Counted from the first letter of the stretch, positions 1 through 8,160 are shown. The stretch is DNA of 64,000 nucleotides from Candidatus Obscuribacterales bacterium (GCA_021732025.1 JAKFVU010000059.1:1-64000); one strand, 5' to 3'. A program made the numbers and translations. Notes: a model not told the origin generated them from the letters alone.

Positions 1-1
1 G

Positions 2-631
2 GACGCCCATCATCCGGGTTCTGAAGTGGTAGTGGTCACCGACGGTTGTCGCGACAACACCGCAAAGGTTGCCCTGGAGACCTTCAAAAGTTACACCTGC
101 ACTATGCGCTTGATTGAAATTGCCGAAAATCAAGGCAAAGGCAATGCTGTCAAAGTCGGAGTAATGGAAGCTCAGGGCAATATTATTGTCTTCACTGATT
201 CTGATTTGTCTTATGAACCTCAATTGCTCGACCAATTCCTCGAAAAAATAGAGGAAGGAGCCGATCTGGTTATTGCTCAAAGGCGCAAAAAAACTCAGTA
301 TCCGGGCATAGGACGTAGGCTTTTGGCTATGCTCTCGCGCTTCTTAGTCGGCAACTTCGTAGTACCGGGCATCAGAGATACCCAAGCAGGTTTCAAAGTA
401 TTCAAAAAAGAAAGCGCCCATAAGCTCTTTCCTTTAGCGAAAACAAAACGCTTTCTCTTTGACCTCGAAATACTTGTCATTGCCAAAGAGCATCGTTGCA
501 AAATAGAAAAAGTATATGTCGACTGGCTTGATCGCGACGGATCCACCGTGCGCATATTTCTTGACACATTGCGCTCACTGAGAGATCTAATCTTGATCTA
601 TACTCGCATGCTGTTTGGAGCATACAAATAG
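2..631 (+). CDS. Family 2 glycosyltransferase, dolichyl-phosphate-glucose/mannose synthase-like (5' truncated)
   Basis: The reading frame is open from base 2, so the gene begins before the window; 209 residues are visible. The upstream codons read SEVVVVTDGCRDNT, the nucleotide-binding strand of a GT-A fold, and FTDSDLSY supplies the DxD-like metal and nucleotide site. The C-terminal part (VPGIRDTQAGFKVFKK, then FDLEIL and a WLDRDGST segment) matches the ALG5/DPM1-like branch, which moves a sugar from a nucleotide to a polyprenyl phosphate on the cytoplasmic face of the membrane. No C-terminal membrane anchor is visible. The GTG at 26 is internal to the motif and cannot be the true start. The family is clear; the sugar specificity is inference. 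Confidence 0.88.
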   Translation, partial: DAHHPGSEVVVVTDGCRDNTAKVALETFKSYTCTMRLIEIAENQGKGNAVKVGVMEAQGNIIVFTDSDLSYEPQLLDQFLEKIEEGADLVIAQRRKKTQYPGIGRRLLAMLSRFLVGNFVVPGIRDTQAGFKVFKKESAHKLFPLAKTKRFLFDLEILVIAKEHRCKIEKVYVDWLDRDGSTVRIFLDTLRSLRDLILIYTRMLFGAYK

Positions 632-688
632 TTTGAGATAATGCCCTATAGTTAGTCGTCAAATTTAAGAATCACAAGTGAGCATTGA

Positions 689-1225
689 GTGAGCAAGAAA
701 GAGAAGAAGACAGCCACAAGCCCAGAACGACTGGTTCTAGCACTAATCGAAAATGCTCATTTTGAAGAAGCACTGGTGTTGCTTGATGAACTAGAAGACA
801 AAAATGTCGAGCCCGGGGCCAAAGCAAATATTAGCAAAACAGCTTGGCTCTATGCCAAAGCTCTAGCGACATTTGCTGTAAGCGGTGCCGATAGTGCCAA
901 CGCAATTTTGCACCAAGCCTTTGCTAGCAACAATTTTGTACTGCCTTTGATGGTGTCACGGGTCAATGAAGTAGAGAAACTAGGCGATAAAGGCAGAAGC
1001 AAAAAGCATGCAGCAAAAGCAATGCTACCGCCAGCCCAGCACGAAGCAGCGAAATATATCGATCTCTGGTTTGGCAGCTGGCTGCAAACCGAAAATGCTT
1101 TCGACTGGCTCGGCAATCAATTTGTTGAATGGACTAAAACTACACGAGTAGAGCGGCTCAAAGCGCAACAAGAAAAGATGCTAGCTAATGCAAAAAAACT
1201 AGATCTCGATTTCTTTTTGAACTAG
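689..1225 (+). CDS. Hypothetical protein, alpha-helical repeat-like
   Basis: A 178-residue protein starting at GTG 689; the preceding in-frame codon is a stop. It is predicted soluble, with no signal peptide or membrane segment. The first half looks like paired helices (FEEALVLLDELED, then TAWLYAKALATFAV), as in TPR-type scaffolds. Around residues 115-145, EAAKYIDLWFGSWLQTENAF resembles the EAxxY...aW...AxxWL helical segment that follows TPR-like repeats in ST7 and SEC-C-associated proteins. It lies 57 bp after the glycosyltransferase on the same strand and may be co-transcribed. The function is not recognised, and the ST7-like resemblance is weak. Confidence 0.7.
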   Translation: MSKKEKKTATSPERLVLALIENAHFEEALVLLDELEDKNVEPGAKANISKTAWLYAKALATFAVSGADSANAILHQAFASNNFVLPLMVSRVNEVEKLGDKGRSKKHAAKAMLPPAQHEAAKYIDLWFGSWLQTENAFDWLGNQFVEWTKTTRVERLKAQQEKMLANAKKLDLDFFLN

Positions 1226-1246
1226 TTATTACTGTTTAAGCTCTAG

Positions 1247-2179
1247 TTAGAACTTCTTCAAGAATTCTTCTCTAGCAGCCTTCAGTGCCGCCTTCACTGT
1301 ATTTTGATCGGTGAACGCTTGCTCTACGTCGGCAGTGGTGGCATGCTTCAAATCAACCAATATTTCACCAAGAAGTTTCTTATTGCCTTCTTTTTGCAAT
1401 GCAAAAGCTTCAGCGATATTCTCTTCAGTGATCTTGCCACCAGCCTTGAGGAACTGGCCTAATTGCGGCGTAAATTTGAACTGCAAGTCAGATCCGGCCA
1501 ACTTAACTAGATGATCTTGATCGAGAACAGTAACTTTTGCACCAGATAAATCGCTCACACCTTTAAGTGTTGGGTTTAAGGTCGCAAGTCTCTCAGCTTC
1601 GGCCTTGGTAGCAGCTTCTGTAAATCTTTCCCCGGTGGTGCCGGCACGTGATTGCAGAGTCTTTGCAGCAAGATTATCGAGAGTTTGTCCAGCTTCACCG
1701 ACAGTTTCTCGGGGCAACTTAAATAGGTCTGTTAGTCCGGCTTCGTACTTCTTAGTGGTAGCAGCTAAGGCTTCTGGTGTAGTGAGCGATGAACCTTTCT
1801 CAAGCAATGGTCTGGCCACATCAGGTATGGCGGCACCATCAATAGTTTTGCGCGCAAGAGTGGGATTTTCAAAAGCAGCCTTAACAGCGTTTGCTTCTGA
1901 ACCAGCATCTTTAACGACTTTTCCGATCACGCCTTCGCCGCTTTTGACTTCATTAGAGATCAGGCGAATATCGCCCTTCCCTTTCAATAGGGCGTAGGTA
2001 CCCACTATTGCCACCCCTGCTATAACGGCTGATTCAACTGGATGGTCTTTAACCATGTTCACGGTTTTATCAGTAGCGACTTTGGCTTTGTGGACAGCTC
2101 CTTCGTAGGCAGCTTCGAACCAATTGGTTGGCTGGCTATGCTCAGGAGCGGCAGTGCGATCAAATCTTTCAATTGGCAT
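1247..2179 (-). CDS. Membrane-anchored protein with one C-terminal MshEN-like repeat
   Basis: A 310-residue protein starting at ATG 2179. After about 45 polar residues there is one hydrophobic segment (VESAVIAGVAIVGTYALL, about residues 48-66), so it is probably single-pass. The middle is helical and rich in Ala, Lys and Glu. The C-terminal 65 residues (LGQFLKAGGKITEENIAEAF, followed by LLGEILVDLKHATTADVEQA) have the paired L-G-x-x-L...G-x-I-T/S...L-x-x-A layout of the type II secretion ATPase N-terminal domain (MshEN), which binds c-di-GMP in some proteins. No ATPase domain follows. The protein at 16316-18514 carries four copies of the same fold. Function is unknown; a signalling or scaffold role is inference. 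Confidence 0.72.
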   Translation of the reverse strand: MPIERFDRTAAPEHSQPTNWFEAAYEGAVHKAKVATDKTVNMVKDHPVESAVIAGVAIVGTYALLKGKGDIRLISNEVKSGEGVIGKVVKDAGSEANAVKAAFENPTLARKTIDGAAIPDVARPLLEKGSSLTTPEALAATTKKYEAGLTDLFKLPRETVGEAGQTLDNLAAKTLQSRAGTTGERFTEAATKAEAERLATLNPTLKGVSDLSGAKVTVLDQDHLVKLAGSDLQFKFTPQLGQFLKAGGKITEENIAEAFALQKEGNKKLLGEILVDLKHATTADVEQAFTDQNTVKAALKAAREEFLKKF

Positions 2180-2365
2180 GCAATTTAAACCTTAAGCGGA
2201 GGGGTGAATGACGCTTTCAGGGGGGACGAAGTCATCCTAGCTTGCCAAGAGGGCGCTGTCATCCGTATAACTACGAAGCAGCGACGTCATATTTGAAGCT
2301 TTTAGTGGAACTAAATATGGCCTGCCCAGTCACCAACATGGCACATTGGAGTAGCAGATAGAAAA

Positions 2366-3241
2366 ATGGGCATTCTCGCAGTAAAAAAACTAGCATATGG
2401 CACAGTCGCGGCAAGTTTATTGCTCGCTTCAACCACTGGTGCTATGGCCGAATCTATCAAGCCTGAGCCAGTCAAGCAGCTAACTAGCGTTAGCACTGCC
2501 GTCGACAAGGACAAAAAGGCCAAAGACAAAGTCACCAAAGATTTGGGTGGAAGTGTTGGAGCAGCTGGCAACAGCAGTGAGTTAAACAAACACTCGATAC
2601 CACTCAAACCGATCAGTGCCACCCAAAAACAAGAGAACAGCGAGGCCGCGCACGCTATAAACAAGGTACCCGGCGTAAATGTAAAGGCGTCCGATTTGCA
2701 GCCACCCGCTGAAGATCCAGAGATCACAGGCTTTCACCCTATTAAAAGGCTGCTGTCTCCGGTCATTCGCCTAGGAAAAGGGACAGTACAGCTGCAACAG
2801 CAAGTGATGAAGCTAGAAGGGCCAATCGGGGCACTAGAGCCGGCCATGGGTAGCCTCACAGTCAAAATGCACAATGTTGGTAACAGGCTTGGATCACTTG
2901 ATACGCACGTGGTCTGCATGGAAGACAAAATGGTCAAACTAGATGGCCAGATGAAAGGCATTCGTTCAGACCTTTCACATATGGCATCAGACGTGCAAGG
3001 ACTGCACGGACCGCTTCAGTCGGTGCTTCAACCGCTTACCAACGTCAAAGGCCCGCTGCATGAAATGAATGAAGTGCTAGGCGATATGAATAGCATGATT
3101 ACCTGGGCTCTAGCTGCCATAGTCACCCTTACTCTGGGCATTGTCTTTGGCACACCACTAGCAGCTATCTACATTTATGCTAATCGTCGACGCTTCTTCC
3201 CCGATATGAACGAGCAAGAATTTCCTAAATTCACTACATGA
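2366..3241 (+). CDS. Secreted or membrane-anchored hypothetical protein with C-terminal membrane segment
   Basis: A 291-residue protein starting at ATG 2366. The N-terminus (KLAYGTVAASLLLASTTGAM) is a signal peptide with likely cleavage after AMA. A Lys/Asp-rich, probably disordered stretch follows (VDKDKKAKDKVTKDLG). Residues about 125-240 are heptad-like and rich in Met, Gly and Leu, resembling the paired-helix repeats of chemoreceptor or phage-tail stalks. A transmembrane segment near residues 248-272 is followed by a basic stop-transfer sequence (YANRRRF). Its TGA abuts the stop codon of the converging phosphatase gene with no base between. No family is recognised. Confidence 0.7.
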   Translation: MGILAVKKLAYGTVAASLLLASTTGAMAESIKPEPVKQLTSVSTAVDKDKKAKDKVTKDLGGSVGAAGNSSELNKHSIPLKPISATQKQENSEAAHAINKVPGVNVKASDLQPPAEDPEITGFHPIKRLLSPVIRLGKGTVQLQQQVMKLEGPIGALEPAMGSLTVKMHNVGNRLGSLDTHVVCMEDKMVKLDGQMKGIRSDLSHMASDVQGLHGPLQSVLQPLTNVKGPLHEMNEVLGDMNSMITWALAAIVTLTLGIVFGTPLAAIYIYANRRRFFPDMNEQEFPKFTT

Positions 3242-3835
3242 TTAAACAACAACCCAGGGCGCGCTCTTGTGCGCTCTGCGCACCTCTTTCAACTGGCAAT
3301 TGCCTATGTGTCCGTGATTGAGTTGCAGTATCTTAGCTATGGCATACCAAACTCCCCCATGGGCCACAATCAAGACTGGGCCTGGACTCGTCAAAGCCTT
3401 CTGTAGGCCCTGATTGACACGCATGCCAAATTCGAGCTGTGCTTCGCCACCAGGAGGATCTGAGCCCGGCAGGAATAAGTCTGGCAATTCACTCCAAGGG
3501 CGCTTCTCCCATTCACCAAGGTGCCATTCTTTTAGTTCATCTATCTGAACCGTGTCAGCTTTAAGTATTTGGTTGAGCGATTCGGCTGTCTGCATGGCAC
3601 GCAACATAGGGCTTACACAAATTGTTTTCACACCAATACAGGCTCGAAGGGCTTCACTCTCTGCCAATAGTCGAGCTTGCTCAATACCTTTTTCATTTAG
3701 CTCTACATCCCAACCAGCGCCAGCTGCAAGGTTAGTTAAATTAGCCTCGGTCTGCCCGTGACGGACAAAATAGAATTTTTCAGACTGATCTAAATTCTCG
3801 GACTGATCTAGTTCGTTGGACAGTTGCTCTGACAC
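3242..3835 (-). CDS. Histidine phosphatase superfamily protein (phosphoglycerate mutase-like)
   Basis: A 197-residue protein starting at GTG 3835, six bases after a good AAGGAGCTAAT ribosome-binding site. The catalytic RHG motif (YFVRHGQTEAN) lies near residue 25. The helix NEKGIEQARLLAES and the phosphate-pocket strand ICVSPMLRAMQTAE follow, with the second catalytic His in LIVAHGGVWYA near residue 158. This is the complete acid/base pair of the dPGM/cobC branch, acting on small phosphoesters in the cytosol. The N-terminus carries a short repeat (LDQSENLDQSEK) not typical of the family. The substrate cannot be told from sequence; alpha-ribazole phosphatase and a general sugar phosphatase are both possible. 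Confidence 0.88.
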   Translation of the reverse strand: MSEQLSNELDQSENLDQSEKFYFVRHGQTEANLTNLAAGAGWDVELNEKGIEQARLLAESEALRACIGVKTICVSPMLRAMQTAESLNQILKADTVQIDELKEWHLGEWEKRPWSELPDLFLPGSDPPGGEAQLEFGMRVNQGLQKALTSPGPVLIVAHGGVWYAIAKILQLNHGHIGNCQLKEVRRAHKSAPWVVV

Positions 3836-4374
3836 ATTAGCTCCTTAGACTTTCCCTCCTTATAGTTTCACATGCCGGAAGCCAGTATATGAATACAAAA
3901 GTGAAATAGGGCCATGGCATAGGCAAAATTGCAAAATCTGCGGACTAATTCGCAATAAGCTTAAACACCCGCCCAGCAATACTTTCGCGGCTCATGTGAA
4001 GATTCACGGAGAATCTGGAAGATTAATCAGCAGTATCACCGATCACTATTGAGAACAAATTTCACAATTGAGCACTAAGCAAAATAACTTCCAAATCAGC
4101 AAAACCATAACTATTTGAGGCTTTTAGCCAGTGAGGCTGGGTCTTTAAGGTCACTTGCAATAACTGCGAGCCTAAGATATGCTGCTTTTGTTGTTGCGAT
4201 TAATTCTCAACAGCGAATTCAAATTCGCAGTTTGCAGCAGTCACATCCGACCCAAGCAAACCGTGAACAATCAAATTTTTCAAACTTACATCCGCTCATG
4301 CGGCTGTATTTATTCGTCTACTTACTGCCGCCACCGGCGGTGCTTTGATGCGCCTATTTCAGGAGAGAAATATC
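3836..4374. other. Intergenic region upstream of flavodoxin, no convincing gene
   Basis: A 539-bp stretch between the phosphatase start and the flavodoxin start. Short frames exist inside it, but none has a ribosome-binding site or a protein-like sequence. It holds a small hairpin at 4000-4016 (AGATTC/GAATCT), a perfect inverted repeat at 4213-4228 (GCGAATT, 2-bp spacer, AATTCGC), and a GC-rich hairpin at 4328-4340 (CCGCC/GGCGG) 34 bp before the flavodoxin ATG. Its length and these structures suggest a regulatory leader for flavodoxin. No riboswitch family was recognised. Confidence 0.5.
4213..4228. promoter_or_regulatory. Perfect 7-bp inverted repeat, candidate operator upstream of flavodoxin
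   Basis: GCGAATTCAAATTCGC is a 7+2+7 inverted repeat 147 bp upstream of the flavodoxin start. The size fits a dimeric regulator site. It does not match the classical Fur box, although flavodoxins are commonly induced by iron limitation. This is sequence symmetry only; no regulator is identified. Confidence 0.3.
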
Positions 4375-4890
4375 ATGGGTAAATTATTCTACGGGACAAT
4401 GACCGGCAACACCGCAGCGGTGGCAGATTCAATTCAAGCCGCCCTAGCCGATCTTGTTGACGAGTCAAAATGTATCGACAGGGCCAAAGCTGACGACTTG
4501 CGAGCATGCGATTTACTGATTTTAGGCGGCTCCACCTGGGGCGACGGCGAGCTAACAGACGACTGGGTTGACTTCTTACCACAGCTTGATCAAATTGACT
4601 TCAGCGGAAAAACTGTTGCTCTTTTTGGAGTCGGCGACCAAGTGAGCTACACCTACAACTTTGTCAGCGCCATGAAAATTCTTTACGACAAAGTGATCGA
4701 AAGAGGCGCACGCGTAATTGCTCGCAACGTTTCGGTAGAAGGCTTTGAATTTGCTCACTCTGAATCAATAGTTGACGGCGCTTTCATCGGTCTAGTAATC
4801 GATGAAATGAACGAACCAGATCTAACTCAAGCTCGCATCGAAAGCTGGGCTCAAGCAGTACGCCAAGAAGCTCCAGTGGCAATCGCTTAA
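4375..4890 (+). CDS. Flavodoxin, long-chain
   Basis: A 171-residue FMN-binding electron carrier of the cytosol. The start is ATG 4375, preceded by an AGGAGA ribosome-binding site; an in-frame ATG at 4345 lacks one. The FMN phosphate loop is YGTMTGNTAAVAD at residues 5-17. The next FMN-contacting loop is GGSTWGDGELTDDW near residues 54-67, followed by FGVGDQVSYTYNF. The about 20-residue insertion in the last strand and the overall length match long-chain flavodoxins of cyanobacteria (isiB type), which replace ferredoxin under low iron. It heads a run of short same-strand genes. The symbol is left empty because fldA and isiB cannot be separated here. Confidence 0.93.
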   Translation: MGKLFYGTMTGNTAAVADSIQAALADLVDESKCIDRAKADDLRACDLLILGGSTWGDGELTDDWVDFLPQLDQIDFSGKTVALFGVGDQVSYTYNFVSAMKILYDKVIERGARVIARNVSVEGFEFAHSESIVDGAFIGLVIDEMNEPDLTQARIESWAQAVRQEAPVAIA

Positions 4891-4906
4891 AACAGACAGG
4901 TGTTAG

Positions 4907-5167
4907 TTGAGAAACTTGGCAATTGAATTATTGGGCGGCCCCCATGACGGATACTCAATCGATTGTCTGCTCACGCCGCCGCCTTACTTTTTACTTCCTT
5001 GCGAAGGGAAAAGCATAGCCACCATCTACTACTTTGAAAGTGTCTGTTTCAGCGCTGGCAAAGGGCGATTGCGCTATGTCTTTAGCGGTTACCAGGCCAT
5101 TACTGCCGAAGAAATCAAAGAACTTAGGGGCTTTGAACAGCAGAGCAATAGCTTGAGGAGTAGATAA
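4907..5167 (+). CDS. Small hypothetical protein with GGPHDG motif
   Basis: An 86-residue protein starting at TTG 4907, preceded by AGGTG and 16 bp after the flavodoxin stop. It opens with IELLGGPHDGYSID, a GGPxDG motif seen in scattered small bacterial and phage proteins of unknown role. A conserved-looking YYFESVCFSAGKGRLRYVFS core and a C-terminal helix (ITAEEIKELRGF) follow. No signal peptide or membrane segment is present. Its TAA is one base from the ATG of the next gene, so the two are probably translated together. Function is unknown. Confidence 0.65.
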   Translation: MRNLAIELLGGPHDGYSIDCLLTPPPYFLLPCEGKSIATIYYFESVCFSAGKGRLRYVFSGYQAITAEEIKELRGFEQQSNSLRSR

Positions 5168-5168
5168 T

Positions 5169-5555
5169 ATGACCGGCATAGCGCGCTGGCTAGAGGGCCG
5201 CCCCATAGCAACAATTGACCGACTAAAGAAGATCAACCACGCCGCCACCAGCTCTGCCCACATTATTCTGGCGCTCTCGTACGGGCTAACAGATCCACAT
5301 ATACGCGCTATCAACAGAATGATAGTTGGCCTTCTGCTATCAAGGCACAAGGCTCAACGAAGCGGTAATAAGGCAATTGAAGAGCGCATTGAAGCAAAGC
5401 TGCAAGACTTACATGATGCCATTAACCTGGTCACCGGACACGACCCAACGGCCTCAGCAGGCCACGGTGAAGCTGCAGGTAATGCCTGCAAGCGAGCCGT
5501 GCCACGTAAAGCTATCAACAAGATGCTAGAAAAAATGGAACTTAACGCATCATAA
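5169..5555 (+). CDS. Hypothetical protein, helical
   Basis: A 128-residue protein starting at ATG 5169, one base after the preceding stop, so likely translationally coupled. It is predicted helical and basic. The first 60 residues are moderately hydrophobic (SSAHIILALSYGLTDPHIRA and NRMIVGLLLSRHKAQ) without a clear membrane segment. A polar helix follows (IEERIEAKLQDLHDAINLVT), then a low-complexity Gly/Ala/His region. No known domain is recognised. The flavodoxin-proximal position suggests co-transcription, but no shared function can be claimed. Confidence 0.62.
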   Translation: MTGIARWLEGRPIATIDRLKKINHAATSSAHIILALSYGLTDPHIRAINRMIVGLLLSRHKAQRSGNKAIEERIEAKLQDLHDAINLVTGHDPTASAGHGEAAGNACKRAVPRKAINKMLEKMELNAS

Positions 5556-5597
5556 CTGGTCTTTACCTGATACCTAGATTAGAGCAGTGGTATCAAA

Positions 5598-6095
5598 ATG
5601 ACCTCAATTAACAATGAACCCGAAGCGGTTCTCTATCCCCAAGATGCAAGCGTCGTACTCGACGAGATGCGTTATGACCAAGACTTGACCGCGCCTAATC
5701 AAGAACCGGTAGAAGAAGTTTCGCTCGAAGAAAAAGAGTTGGTGGCGCAGGTAGCACGCGATGAGCGTGCTTATGAATTAGAAGTAAGACAGCATGAAAT
5801 GGAAAAAGTATTAGTTAAAGAAGAGATTCATGCTTCAAGTCATATGGAGCAGTTTGATTACTCTGGACCTCTTATGGCATTCCTCACTATCGCCATAATC
5901 GTTGGCCTAGCTTACTTAGCTCAAAAGCAAATTTACAACATGTCGCACAATCCAGCGCCTCCAACAGGCGTGGTGATCGACAATACAGCACCCCTTCCAA
6001 GAGCCGTACCAGCTTATCCAACGGTGTTGGTACAGCCATCTAATAATCCGAATCAAGCGCCGAGCCCGCTGCCACCAGCCGCAACGACAAACTAA
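5598..6095 (+). CDS. Single-pass membrane protein, hypothetical
   Basis: A 165-residue protein starting at ATG 5598. An acidic N-terminal 80 residues (VEEVSLEEKELVAQVARDER) form a likely coiled coil. One transmembrane helix (LMAFLTIAIIVGLAYLA, about residues 93-110) and a Pro/Asn-rich C-terminal tail follow (about residues 115-165). No signal peptide precedes the acidic region, so the coiled coil is probably cytoplasmic and the tail periplasmic. No family is recognised. It converges with the LRV-repeat gene 19 bp downstream. Confidence 0.65.
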   Translation: MTSINNEPEAVLYPQDASVVLDEMRYDQDLTAPNQEPVEEVSLEEKELVAQVARDERAYELEVRQHEMEKVLVKEEIHASSHMEQFDYSGPLMAFLTIAIIVGLAYLAQKQIYNMSHNPAPPTGVVIDNTAPLPRAVPAYPTVLVQPSNNPNQAPSPLPPAATTN

Positions 6096-6114
6096 AACTA
6101 GTATTAGCTAAATA

Positions 6115-6513
6115 TCAGTGCAAGAACAGCTCGGCTTGGGCCCGCTTTTCAATTGACTTTCGGGCACGGGCAGCTACAAACGGATTTTCGTCACGAGCCA
6201 ACTGTAATAGCACCGGCGGTGGAGCCGATACATTTTCTGCCATACCAAGGCGCACGTCTGCACTTTGATCATAAGTCATAAATCTCATCCAAAGCAGCGG
6301 CAAATTGGCATTGGTAGCGACAGCTAAACGCACGTCTACACTTGAGTCACTAACAAGATCAATCAACACCATTGGATTTGTGTTGCAATTTTCTGCCACT
6401 CTTTGACGAATACGTTCGTTATCGCTGCGAGCTAATTTCTCCAAAACAAAATCGGGAGTATTGGGACTGCCAGCGAATATGTAATGTACTTGGTTATTCG
6501 TATAATTTTGCAT
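6115..6513 (-). CDS. Leucine-rich-repeat-variant (LRV) / HEAT-like repeat protein
   Basis: A 132-residue protein with about four repeats of 22-24 residues. The pattern is PxxxLxxLARDxxxxVRxxVAxN, seen in TPDFVLEKLARSDNERIRQR, NPMVLIDLVSDSSVDVRLAV, LPLLWMRFMTYDQSADVRLG and PPVLLQLARDENPFVAARAR. This matches the LRV solenoid (PF01816-like), a protein-binding scaffold first described beside nitrogen-fixation genes. The start is ATG 6513 after AAAGGAGCTGAT. The gene is last in a minus-strand operon, 10 bp after a response regulator and a histidine kinase, so a role as output or partner of that pathway is inferred. Confidence 0.8.
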   Translation of the reverse strand: MQNYTNNQVHYIFAGSPNTPDFVLEKLARSDNERIRQRVAENCNTNPMVLIDLVSDSSVDVRLAVATNANLPLLWMRFMTYDQSADVRLGMAENVSAPPPVLLQLARDENPFVAARARKSIEKRAQAELFLH

Positions 6514-6523
6514 ATCAGCTCCT

Positions 6524-6934
6524 TTAGTGCACCCGCCACATTTCGTCTATAAGCACAAGAAGCTCAGTTAACTGTTGCAGCTCCACTGGTTTGCGAATGT
6601 AATAATTCATCGCTAGTTGCATAGCTTTGACAATTTCCTCCTCATCTTCTGACACGGTTAAAACCACAATAGGAAGCCCTCTTGGCCCACCGGCCCAAAG
6701 CTCTTCAAGCACTTCAAAGCCGTTCATTTTAGGCATGTTTAAATCAAGCAACAACAAATCTGGTCGCGGCGCCTGCGCAAAGCTACCAAGCTGGCGCAAA
6801 TAGCTTATTGCATCAAGGCCATCGTCGACCACATTTAGTACATGAGCCAACTTCGTATCAAGCAAGACTTCGCGCAGTAAGTTTGCATCTTCAGGATTGT
6901 CTTCGGCCAAGAGTATTTGCATTGGTTTTATCAT
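6524..6934 (-). CDS. Response regulator, stand-alone receiver domain (Rcp1-like)
   Basis: A 136-residue single-domain CheY-like receiver. The acidic pocket is LLAEDNPED near residues 9-15, the phosphoacceptor is D64 in LLLLDLNMPKMNG, the conserved Thr is in IVVLTVSED, and the conserved Lys is in YYIRKPVEL. The NPED after the acidic pair and the GSFAQAPRPD loop are typical of the Rcp1 subfamily that pairs with phytochrome-like kinases in cyanobacteria. No DNA-binding domain is attached, so output must be by protein contact. It sits 11 bp after the histidine kinase, its likely partner, and has a clear AAGGAGTTACCT ribosome-binding site. Confidence 0.93.
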   Translation of the reverse strand: MIKPMQILLAEDNPEDANLLREVLLDTKLAHVLNVVDDGLDAISYLRQLGSFAQAPRPDLLLLDLNMPKMNGFEVLEELWAGGPRGLPIVVLTVSEDEEEIVKAMQLAMNYYIRKPVELQQLTELLVLIDEMWRVH

Positions 6935-6945
6935 AGGTAACTCCT

Positions 6946-8160
6946 TTATGAGGGCAAGGTGAAGGAAAAGCAGCTGCCACCACTGGCAGTGGATTCAACC
7001 CATATTTCTCCCCCATGACTCTCGACAATTTTCTTGCATAAAACCAGCCCCAGCCCAATGCCCGGAAACTCCTTGCGGCTATGCAAACGTTGAAATAGTT
7101 GAAATAATCGCTGTTTGTACTGGGGCTCAATGCCGATTCCATTATCTGAAACAGAAAAAACAATGCGCCCCTCGTCAGCCCTACAATCGACAGCAATTTG
7201 GGGCTGGGTGCGACAAAACTTAAGAGCATTGCTGATCAGGTTCTGACAGACGTGCACCATTTGCTTGCAATCGCAAAGCACAAGTTGTTCTGACAAAGAG
7301 CTACCAATAGTAATTACAGCCTGCTGCCGCTCTATGGGCTCGGCTAAATTGAGCAAGGCTTCATTGACAAAGTCGATAGCGGGAACCATAGTCGGCACAC
7401 TTGAGGTATTGAGCCGAGCCAATTGACCGATGCCATCAATGAGGCGCTCCATACGCTCTACGCCGGCATCAAAGTGATTGAGAAATTCTGATACTTCAGC
7501 CGCTAGATTAGCACCGTGACGAACGCGCAGTAAGCGCCCGTAACCGACGACGGTGCGGAGAGGCTCGCGCAAATCATGCACTGTGAGTTTAGCGAAATGC
7601 TCAAGGGTGGCGTTGCGACTGGCTAACTCTTTAAGCATTTCCTGTTGCACTTGCTCATTGAGGCGCCGTGTGGCAATTTCTAAACCGAGCTGGGTGTTGA
7701 CATACTCAAGCTCAGCCGTACGAGCGCGTACCTGGCCTTCTAGATTTCCGGCCAAACGTCTAATTACTAAAGTACGTCGACTCATCACGATAGAGACAAG
7801 CATTACTATGCTGAATGCAAGCAGGTTCTGGGGATCTACCGTATAAAGGCTAAAGCGTGGCGGATCCAAAAAATAGTTGAAAGCGAACAAGCTCAACAGC
7901 GCCGTAAGTAGAGATGGAAACCAGTCAAATTTGGTCGAAACATAGAGCACCGCTAATATGTAGAGCATACAAATATTGCGGTACTTAAGATACGGATGAA
8001 GAATCTCTCCGACTAATGTAATGAGCGCGACACTGACAAAAGCAGCAAACACACCTATCTGTTCTTGCGAAAAACGAAGGTACGGCTGGACGCTCAACCA
8101 AGCTCTAAGAAGGCTTAAGTAGTGAACAATCAAATAGCGTTTGTTTACTATCGCAACCAT
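6946..8160 (-). CDS. Membrane sensor histidine kinase with DUF4118-like N-terminus
   Basis: A 404-residue kinase. Four hydrophobic segments between residues about 35 and 127 match the KdpD-type four-helix membrane module (DUF4118). A coiled-coil linker (about 140-190) leads to the HisKA dimerisation domain with phospho-accepting H195 in LTVHDLREPLR, the variant H-box common in cyanobacterial kinases. The HATPase lobe has the N-box QNLISNALKF, the G1 box DNGIGIEP and the G2 box GIGLGLVLCKKIVE. No PAS, GAF or chromophore Cys is seen, so the stimulus is unknown. It is the first gene of the kinase, receiver and LRV operon. Confidence 0.9.
   Translation of the reverse strand: MVAIVNKRYLIVHYLSLLRAWLSVQPYLRFSQEQIGVFAAFVSVALITLVGEILHPYLKYRNICMLYILAVLYVSTKFDWFPSLLTALLSLFAFNYFLDPPRFSLYTVDPQNLLAFSIVMLVSIVMSRRTLVIRRLAGNLEGQVRARTAELEYVNTQLGLEIATRRLNEQVQQEMLKELASRNATLEHFAKLTVHDLREPLRTVVGYGRLLRVRHGANLAAEVSEFLNHFDAGVERMERLIDGIGQLARLNTSSVPTMVPAIDFVNEALLNLAEPIERQQAVITIGSSLSEQLVLCDCKQMVHVCQNLISNALKFCRTQPQIAVDCRADEGRIVFSVSDNGIGIEPQYKQRLFQLFQRLHSRKEFPGIGLGLVLCKKIVESHGGEIWVESTASGGSCFSFTLPS

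Noticed and set aside
4115..4348. Open frame of 77 codons before flavodoxin
   Set aside because: No ribosome-binding site, low-complexity leader-like content, and it competes with the structured leader.
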